A stretch of 64,000 nucleotides of DNA from Porpolomopsis calyptriformis (Eukaryota > Basidiomycota > Agaricomycetes > Agaricales > Hygrophoraceae), in NCBI GenBank assembly GCA_951640195.1, contig OX621165.1, positions 1,860,001-1,924,000 of the forward strand, read 5' to 3'. Below, in pieces: positions 56,901 to 64,000 of this stretch. The notes under the pieces are model-generated. The model was given only the letters and a program-made list of their open reading frames with translations. It had not been told where the DNA came from and did no database searches. The number at the start of each line of letters is the position of its first letter. The first letter of the stretch is position 1. The position numbers were made by a program, and so were the translations under genes.

Positions 56901-57932
56901 AATTCCAACGAATAGGTCACGGCCATGAGCCAACTTTTGAAACAAGCGGCAGCCGCGAAGAATGGCAATTGCGCAAGGCCGTAATCATGTACATCGGGAC
57001 AACAAGTGGATTTACAGGTGAAATTCTATTATTCTATGGCACAGTGGTGTTCAATGTTCCATAGAACCGGAAATCACGGCCGTCCTATCACCAGTTGCCG
57101 CAGGTTCACCTCATAACCAACGGGAATCTCTTTTCTCGGGTTAGTGACCTTGCTTTAGATGCATCTCCTATACTTACAAGTGTGCTCAGCAACTATTCCC
57201 ACTGTTGGCGACGCAGTGGACGCGTTGAAAGATATTTGTAGCGGTGTTGCGGAAACACTGAAACAGATTTGCGACTTGTCGGCCGAGCTTACGTCTCAAG
57301 AGCTTGCTGGTGTAGATAATATTCAGGAGGCAAGTTCGCACAATCCATGGACCGCGTTATCACATCAACACTGATGAACCCGATAGATTATTGGTTCATC
57401 GGATACAGCCCTCTTGAAAGATCTCGACGTCGGCCAAAGACAAACCATGATACATCGCGAGCTTGAAAGCATGATGGAGGAAGCGATGAACACCACGAAA
57501 ACTCTGTTGCGTACGACTGTTTTATCATTTCCATTTGACTATGCGGCTGACCTAAACCTAGATTCCGTTGAGATGCTCTTGCTTATCCTGTGGCGACATC
57601 TGCTCTATTATTCTGGCGATCATGCAAAATACCCGGGGCCAAATGCGCACTCACATGCGATGCGATTTTCAGCTCGAGAGGGGATGAAATTTCAGCGAGA
57701 AATTGGCAAAAAGTTGACACCAGTCTTACAACAACTGTCATCCTTGAACTTGGTTTGTTTGTTATCTGCCTAAACTTCGGTACCCGTGGCTAAGCACCCA
57801 CAATTCCAGGATTATGAAACACTAGGCTATAACTTCCGCGCCAACCACGTATACTTGAAGATCATGTGTCGCAGGCTGAGAGACGTTATTGAGACTCACG
57901 ATTCATCGGAATTACCACTTTCAGGAGCTTAG
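50974..57932 (+). CDS. NUP192: Nuclear pore inner-ring nucleoporin Nup192/Nup205
   Basis: Twelve exons: 50974-51145, 51202-51642, 51694-56082, 56135-56299, 56351-56472, 56518-56667, 56726-56864, 56916-57017, 57065-57139, 57190-57329, 57387-57752 and 57810-57932. They sum to 6384 nt, 2127 aa, in one frame. The large alpha-solenoid protein has family landmarks such as the N-terminal LLHQVMAENPN and SLKYERRGLSTAFCVLARLGYL, SYLHTL, and in the C-terminal part EFYLLVSLCASIFPLVPKS and MLLLILWRHLLYYS. Nup192 is a scaffold of the inner ring of the nuclear pore and contacts Nic96. Exon 3 alone is 4.4 kb. The 57330-57386 intron begins GC instead of GT. Exon 2 may instead end at 51624 (GTACGT). The last 54 bp before SFT2 are convergent. 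Confidence 0.9.
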
Positions 57933-57986
57933 CGAATGTATCTGTATATTTCCTCGTGATCTTACAATCAGCACAGGAAGACCGGA

Positions 57987-59010
57987 TCAGATATACATGC
58001 AGTGGGTCAAGCAGCAGATAGGAGGCTTCCTGCACCTCGAAATGCTAGTTGCGAGCCAAAACGAAGGGTCTGCGTGCCACCTGAAGAATTCGTTAGACTC
58101 ACTGCTAATCCAGGTTGCGCGAAATGTATACAGACCGGGGAAGTAAGCCACAACATAGCAAACTAGTGCAAGTACCTTGAAAGGTGGGTCAATGACATCA
58201 AATCAAAACCTCGGTGCGGAAGCTTACTTGTACAATAGCAGAGAATAAGGAACCGAAGAAAGAATGGATCTAGGGCATAGATAAATATGTATCAGAAACA
58301 AGCCAACATGATCTCTTACACCCAGCGAGAAATATAGTGTAAGTCCCAAACTCGAAAAGTAAATGAGTGTGAAGGGCAGCCTCTCTGTTGACCTGGGTTA
58401 GACAGAACATCAAATATTGGATGAAAGAAGTACACCTGGAGAGAGAAGGTGCTTGATGTGGTTTATTGGTCCTATTAAGACCGAAAAACTAGAGGAAGCC
58501 AGTTGAGTGATACAATAAAGGATGGCCCGTGAAGCTCACCCAAACATTACCAGTAAACTCCCGAGACTGGAGAGAGATTATGGTTCAAGCAAATTTGGTA
58601 AGTATGGCGGCACCGCACCTAAATGAGAGCGCAAATTTCGTTGGGCGTAGTGGGAGGGTCAGGAAGGCAATGAAGAAGCAGACAATAGCGCCAATCAAAC
58701 AGCCCCCGAATCCCAGCAATCTGCGTGAGGTCGCTATGCAATTTTGGTCATTACGACTGATAGTGAATGCTCACCTCTCCCATCTTGACAAAGCAAGCCA
58801 TGCTTCTTCTTCATTCGCATTTTCGCGGGAGGAGAGAGGTACATAATCTCCAACAGAATTATAGAATCGGGAAAATGGGTTTGAGGACGTAGAGGAATGT
58901 GTTCTCTCCAAGTCCTCGGTGACACCTCCTAGTCGAGCCCATCGGAATTGTGATAAGTTGGAACGAAAGTTGTGCTCCATCGAAGCTTGACCAGTGGAAG
59001 CAGAGCGCAT
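57987..59010 (-). CDS. SFT2: SFT2-family Golgi vesicle transport protein
   Basis: Seven exons (59010-58775, 58720-58619, 58566-58540, 58488-58436, 58384-58320, 58269-58228, 58175-57987) sum to 714 nt, 237 aa, in frame. A cytosolic N-terminus (SSNPFSRFYNSVGDYVPL, WLALSRWER) precedes four membrane segments: LLGFGGCLIGAIVCFFIAFL, the SLGSLLVMFG/FSVLIGPINHIKHLLSP block, LPFTLIYFSSLGLTLYFSLG and AIVQVLALVCYVVAYFPG. The family acts in traffic of endosome-derived vesicles to the Golgi, with SNAREs. Exon 3 is only 27 nt. The tail after YFPG is longer than I expect for the family, so the last exon may be mis-modelled. A hAT element begins 55 bp upstream of the ATG. Confidence 0.88.
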
Positions 59011-59065
59011 GGCACGTGACCCTCAGTAGGGTCAGGTGTTGTTGTGACGCTGAGTCAGCCCCTCA
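59011..59065 (-). promoter_or_regulatory. Residual SFT2 5' region truncated by hAT insertion
   Basis: Only 55 bp, the last eight of which are the hAT TSD, remain between the SFT2 start codon and the transposon. CACGTG at 59013-59018 is an E-box-like hexamer. The original upstream sequence should resume at 61960. Confidence 0.55.
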
Positions 59066-61951
59066 CAGTGTTGTCTTGATGCTGAGTCAGATGCCTCTGA
59101 CCTTTTGATGTGTCAGACAAAGCGTCAACGGCATCGATTCCACATGACTTGCACTATACAGACTACTACGTGCTATTCCCCTCATCACCTTTGCCTTGCT
59201 CATTGTCCTTGACAGCCTCCCACAAGCTCTCATATGCAGCCAGCTCGTCATCAAGATTCTTTACCCCACCCTTCCAGTAATAGTCAAGAATTTCGAGGTC
59301 GGAGCCATTGTCAGCTGGGAATTTGAAGAGGAGATGGAGTGGGATGGAGGATTCGGCAGGATTCTGCATGGGTGGAGTGATAGGTGGCAGGAAACTGTCA
59401 GTACCAGTGTCTGGTAGAGCAGATGCAATGGCATCAGTGATAAGTTGTTGCGTGACTTCGTTAAACCCCTCAATCTCAATGTCCTCCTCATTGGGAATGT
59501 TTTGGTGGTTATCATTGGTCATCTCTAATGCATCTTCAGGCAGTATGGGAGCTGTGGATTCTCCTGTGTCATCAGTGAAAGAGACAAAGGATCTCTTTTC
59601 TCTTGTTCTGAGAACTCTGAGCCATGCCTGCTCCCTTTTAAGATCCATCCGCACAGTTGTGATTTTGCACACCTTTTCCACACTGAGTCTGTTGCGGCAC
59701 TTGGTGTGGATGATACCCATATTGCTGAATACTCTTTCGCAAGCAGCTGAGTTTCCAATGACAGTGAGAATTCGAATTGCCAGCATGGTAACTTGATTGT
59801 GACCGGATTTCTTCTGGTTGTTGATACCTTGCCAAACCTTGATGAGATTGATATCCTTGCCCTATGGGAGGTTGAGAACATATAAATGAAAGGTTGAGAA
59901 CATGAACCATTTTACTATATGATGCCCTTATCTCTCCAAGACCCATTGCATCGTCTGCAAACTCGGCACTACCCTGTATGTAATCCATAAAAGCCGTGTG
60001 GAGCTCGAAATCAGGTTCTTGGCAAAAAAGTCTTGAAAACATTTGCTTTGCCATCATGTATAATCCCATTGGGGTAAGTGTTGGACTATCTCATGTAAAA
60101 CACTGACCACAAATATATGGGTTCAATATGACAGCGAGAATGAAGGCATCTTGGTCAGCAGCTGCCCACCTCTTCTCGAGACTATCCTAGATCTTGTTGC
60201 GAACACTCTCATCAAGACTTGGATCCCCATATATGCAGAAAAGGTTGCCGAGGGTGAGGAGAATCTGGTTAAGGCGAGTGTGTGAACCTTGGGTGAGATT
60301 GGCAGCAATCGCAAGAGGTTCGAGGTGAGTTTTCAATCTTGGATATCATAAGTAAACAACCCAATTAGAATAGCTTAAACTTACTCAACAAGGTGCTCCC
60401 AAAACTGCTTGCATTGGACAATGGCTATGATGGAATCCACTTTAGCCTTGGCCTCAGCCTTTGGCCCAGCACAGTGGATAAGTTTTTCCTTATGTTTAAA
60501 GACACAGGCATGAAGTGGAACTGACACATCAAGTAGTCAGTGGGAAGAAAGGTAGTGCACAGTCCAGCAGGTAATAACAGGTAGAATTAGGACTAGGGTT
60601 TTTCCATAGGTAACAAGTTATTCCATATTGAGAAGGCCTAGTGCATAACTATGGTTGTTAAACCAATTGATAACCTCTAGTGCCAGCTTGACACACTCCG
60701 TGATACCAGTCTTGAGGCTAAGATAATTGTCAACAACGAGCTGGATTTGATGAGCCCAACAGAGAACAATAATCAACCATGGCATCTGAATTTGAAGAAG
60801 GCGTCGCATTTTTCAAGCATCTCCACCATCATCTGTGCACCATGCAATGATAACAACACCAAACCTATCTTCACAGTACTGGATATCATCAGTGACCAAC
60901 TGCAATAGATATTCACTAGTCTTTTGTTCTGCTGATATATCATGAGTATGCATCAGATATGCCTATGCAAGGATAAGTTTAATAGGAATACCTAGCTTGA
61001 TAAGCACTTACCTCATGGTTGATAGTAACCATTGTAGCAACTAGAGATTGCCTCGCAATATTCTTCCACCCATCACATTGACCAGTTGCATACTTTCCCT
61101 TTACCTTACTCCTTACATGATCCTCAACCCTATCAAGTTCTTGGTCCAGAAGGTGCCCTGCCAGAGCATGCCGTTCAGGTAAAATAGCACTTGGAAGCTA
61201 TTTCCAAAAGAACTGCTCCAATCCTGGGTCATTAGCAGCATTCCAGGCAATTCCAGCAGAAATAAACATCTGGCACACATCCTCTGCAAACTCCCTCTGA
61301 ACACTTGAAGACCATTTTGATATGTCGGCACTAGGGTAAGGCCCTTTCTTCTGTCATTTAGCAGGTGTCCCAGTATGGCAAGTAACTTGGGCTGGGGTTT
61401 GCACTCATTGGCAACAATTTGGGGTTGTATGGTTAGCTGGCCGTTTCCTTCCCGACCCTTTTGGCACTTCTTCTCTAGCTCTCTGTCAGATTTCTGGAGC
61501 AACTTTGGTACAATCTCGGAGATGAGGAACCATTGTATATTTTGGTTTTGAAGGGTAAACTGTCTCAAGTTCTCTTGCTTTCAGATTTAAGGGAAAATTT
61601 CTATCTGCTAGAAAGCTCATTAGAATAACACTCACCTACAGTAAGCAGCTGCTCCTCTGTTCGGCCTTCACTTACAATCCCTGACTGAACAGTAATGATA
61701 TCAGCTTGTTGAAGGTTTGCAATGCGGCTGTTAACACATGCATTGCACCAGACTTTGAAGAATGAGTCATTATTCTGATACTTTTCTCAGTTGGTATAAA
61801 AATGACTCCAGCACCAATGAGACATATTGTGTGTTGGCAAATTATACATGTGCATAGGCAAATTCATACACAAACAGAGCTGATGCGTCAGATGCTCCTG
61901 ACGCTGAGGCATTAGTTTCTCCGACGCATCAGGTTGAATCTGACAACACTG
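59066..61951 (-). mobile_element. hAT transposon, TSD GCCCCTCA
   Basis: 2886 bp with perfect 10-bp ends CAGTGTTGTC ... GACAACACTG and the 8-bp TSD GCCCCTCA at 59058-59065 and 61952-61959, the hallmark of hAT elements. Subterminal repeats built on TGATGCGTCAG and CTGACGCTGAG occur at both ends (59080-59140 and 61870-61935). It carries a hAT transposase on the minus strand. Confidence 0.95.
59166..61786 (-). pseudogene. hAT family transposase
   Basis: An N-terminal BED-like piece (FFKVWCNACVNSRI) near 61740 is followed after an intron-like gap by the catalytic region (YATGQCDGWKN, EDRFGVVIIAWCTDDGGD, IIVLCWAHQIQLVVDNYL) and the C-terminal dimerisation domain (NSAACERVFSNMGIIHTKCRNRLS, at 59760-59690, here quoted in two parts: SAACERVFSNMG and HTKCRNRLS). 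A long acidic tail ends at TAG 59166. There are frame changes at about 61350 and 59900, and stops near 60530, 60190 and elsewhere. Some changes of frame may be introns. It is probably inactive. Confidence 0.85.
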
Positions 61952-61959
61952 GCCCCTCA

Positions 61960-62172
61960 TAACCTTGGTGCAAAAAAGGTCACTCACAACTGACAATTAT
62001 GACAGACTGTGCATTTTTTTGTGGGAGTCTTTCACGTCTCACTGGGACACCCATGAGTCCATTTATATCTAAATAGCTAGAATCTTTCTAATGGATAGCT
62101 GTGTATCTCTCTGATAAAGTTGGTTGGGTAAATATCAATTACGATATGCACATACATTTGTATCAATGGAGG
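61960..62172. other. Flank right of the hAT element, no gene seen
   Basis: The first part should be the original upstream sequence of SFT2. The later part probably belongs to the copia LTR that contains the fold-back element, but the border is not visible. Confidence 0.4.
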
Positions 62173-62174
62173 TA

Positions 62175-62869
62175 TGAAGGTCCAAACTGGACAAAATCAC
62201 ATTTTATACACAAAAATTGCCTTTCACTAGTGATTCATTAGGTTGCACTAGTGCTCACTAGTGATTCACTAATACTCACTAGTGAATTACTAGTGAATCA
62301 CCAATATTCACTAGTGTTCATTAGTGATATTTGGCTCTATTTGTTTGCTTATCAAATGTCCCATTTTAAAGATCACTAGTAATACTTAGGTGTTAGGGCA
62401 AAAACTAGCTTGTTAGTGATAACTAGTGGGCACTAGTGAAATCACTAGTGATTAACTGCTGTATTACTATTGACTAATTACTATTTCACTAGTGATTCAA
62501 TAATACTCACTAGTAATTCACTAATACTTACTAGTGATTCACTAATACTCACTAGTGAAATAGTAATTAGTCAATAGTAATATAGCAGTTAATCACTAGT
62601 AATTTCACTAGTGCCTACTAGTTATTACTAACAAGCTAGTTTTTGCCTTAACACCTAAGTATCATTAGTGATTTCCAAAATGGGACATTTGATAAGCAAA
62701 CAAATAGAGCCAAATATCACTAATGAACACTAGTGAATATTGGTGATTCACTAGTAATTCACTAGTGAGTATTAGTGAATCACTAGTGAGCACTAGTGCA
62801 ACCTAATGAATCACTAGTGAAAGGCAATTTTTGTGTATAAAATGTGATTTTGTCCAGTTTGGACCTTCA
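62175..62869. mobile_element. 695-bp fold-back MITE rich in CACTAGTG, TSD TA
   Basis: The whole element is one near-perfect inverted repeat with arms of about 345 bp meeting near 62522. It begins TGAAGGTCCAAACTGG and ends CCAGTTTGGACCTTCA, with TA on both sides (62173-62174 and 62870-62871). CACTAGTG, itself palindromic, recurs many times in each arm. It has no coding potential. TA suggests mobilisation by a Tc1/mariner-type transposase. It lies in a copia LTR. Confidence 0.88.
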
Positions 62870-62887
62870 TAATGGAGTCATGATTGT

Positions 62888-64000
62888 ACATATCCCAACA
62901 CTCCCCCTCAATCACAATGCAGTCCTAGCCTGTCACAGAAGTATATGAACTTTGGAGCTGGAAGGGCTTTCATGAAGATGTCAGCCACATTTTTGGAGGT
63001 AGGTATATAGGTGATTTCAACATCCCTGTTTGTTACTGATTCCCTGATAAAATAATATCAGATGTTAATATGCTTGGATCACACATAAAACTTGTTGTTC
63101 TTTGTGAGGGCGATCACACCTTGGTTATCTGAGTAGAGGGTGGTTGGATTTATGAATTTTGAGGTGAGTTCTCCCAAAAATTGTTGTACCTATAACAGTT
63201 TCTTCAGGGCATGGGTTTGCCCAATGTACTCAGATTCTGTCAGAGATATATTTTTTCCTTTTCCTTTACTCATCTATTCCTATTTACATCAGACAGTATA
63301 CATCAATAACCGCTTAGCCACCCAAGCTCCACTTAGTAATAGGAGGTGACTAAGCCATATCTATATTTAGTCTACTATCACTCTCCTTATCTACATGACT
63401 CATCTATAGTCATTATAACTCACACATAGTTAGTATAACTCATACATAGCTAGTATATAAAGCTAGCAGTAGATAGACTTAGGATAAGTCTGTTTCTTTT
63501 ATTAACACCCCCAATCAGTAGTCTGCCAACCCTTTAAAACCCTGCACTCAGAGCCTGAAGTAAAACCTTGCAATCAACCCTAGACTGCCATCTAACAGAT
63601 TCCATACTTAAGAGGGCCCAAATAGGCTACTTCTTCAAGCTCCATATGACAGTCCCTTTTCCATCTTCATCACGTATCCAGATATCAAGTGTCTATCTGA
63701 CTGGAATCCTCAGTTGGCATTAGTGTATATTACTAGGTCTAACCATTCACCCCCACCTAAGACCAGCTATAGGTCCTTCATTGAGTTGAGGTATATAATG
63801 AGGCATTTTCAGGCCTCCCAGTGTGCTATTCCTGGGTTTTTAACAAATTGGGTAAGCTACCTAACTTTAAATATTACATCTAGCTAGGGTATCATAACCA
63901 GCCAGAGGATATAACCTATAGCCTCAGTATAAGGTACATCCTGCATCTCACTTATCTGATGTGGTGTAGCAGGTGACTAATCTCAAGATAGTACCTGACC
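62888..64000 (-). pseudogene. Ty1/copia relic (RT end, RNase H, start of 3' LTR), cut by window edge
   Basis: On the minus strand: VPYTEAIGYILWLV and KNPGIAHWEA (end of RT, about 63930-63780), GYVIKMEKGTVIWSLKK then ALLSMES | EYIGQTHALKKLL (RNase H, split by the LTR 63238-63597), LYSDNQGVIALTKNNKF and SKNVADIFMKALPAPKF. The polypurine run GAGGGGGAG then meets TGTTGGGATATG, the LTR start, at 62900. Several stops and at least one frameshift are present. Confidence 0.85.
63238..63597 (+). repeat. Solo LTR, family C, TSD GATTC
   Basis: 360 bp, TGTCAGAGATATA ... TCTAACA, with GATTC at 63233-63237 and 63598-63602. It interrupts the RNase H motif of the copia relic (MES | EYIG). Confidence 0.93.

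Noticed and set aside
57159..57374. Separate short gene at the end of NUP192
   Set aside because: The frame is one NUP192 exon read through its flanking introns.
62175..62869. CRISPR-like array of short repeats (CACTAGTG units)
   Set aside because: The units are palindromic, unevenly spaced and arranged as one large inverted repeat with TA on both sides; the setting is a eukaryotic genome.

Overview
The window looks like a transposon-rich chromosome segment of a basidiomycete fungus, most likely an Agaricomycete. The genes that look like host genes carry many short introns of about 45-65 bp. The retroelements are chromodomain Ty3/gypsy elements of types common in Agaricomycetes, and the ER chaperone ends in HDEL. 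There is no sign of a bacterial or viral origin. Only about 10 kb (48231-59010) is conserved host sequence: KAR2/BiP on the minus strand (11 exons), NUP192 on the plus strand (12 exons) sharing a 168-bp divergent promoter with KAR2, and SFT2 on the minus strand (7 exons) converging on NUP192.

Almost all the rest is nested mobile DNA, which can be resolved from target-site duplications (TSDs). Positions 1-3770 hold the 3' end of a gypsy element that inserted into a copia relic. Nest 1 runs from 4436 to about 24060. A DDE transposase relic (itself hit by a solo LTR) was split by a Tc1-like element (5342-24046). That element was split by a degenerate gypsy element 'A' (6756-23849, TSD CCAG). Gypsy A was hit by a second Tc1 element (12496-13738, TSD TA) and by a solo LTR (from 15118, TSD GTCCA). 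Inside that solo LTR sits gypsy 1 (15329-22067, TSD GTTAC). Gypsy A also carries an antisense, intron-containing gene between pol and its 3' LTR. From 24151 to 33167 a minus-strand unknown gene is split by gypsy 2 (24569-31439, TSD GGCCA) and by a solo LTR. Positions 33170-36509 are AT-rich with no gene I can support. Nest 2 (37058-47987) is one Tc1-like element split by four insertions: a solo LTR, a 1.7-kb TGTCA...TGACA element carrying a spliced gene, another solo LTR, and minus-strand gypsy 3, which holds its own solo LTR.

To the right of SFT2, a hAT element (59066-61951, 8-bp TSD GCCCCTCA) sits 55 bp upstream of the SFT2 start codon. Beyond it lies a minus-strand copia relic, broken by a 695-bp near-perfect fold-back element and by a solo LTR.

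Gypsy 1 and gypsy 2 are the most informative pair. Both show an 11-nt Tf1-type self-priming site, a GGGTTTT -1 frameshift candidate between gag and pol, a chromodomain, and an extra ORF after the chromodomain. Differences between LTRs and between copies are dominated by CG to TG/CA changes, which points to CpG methylation of transposons in this genome.
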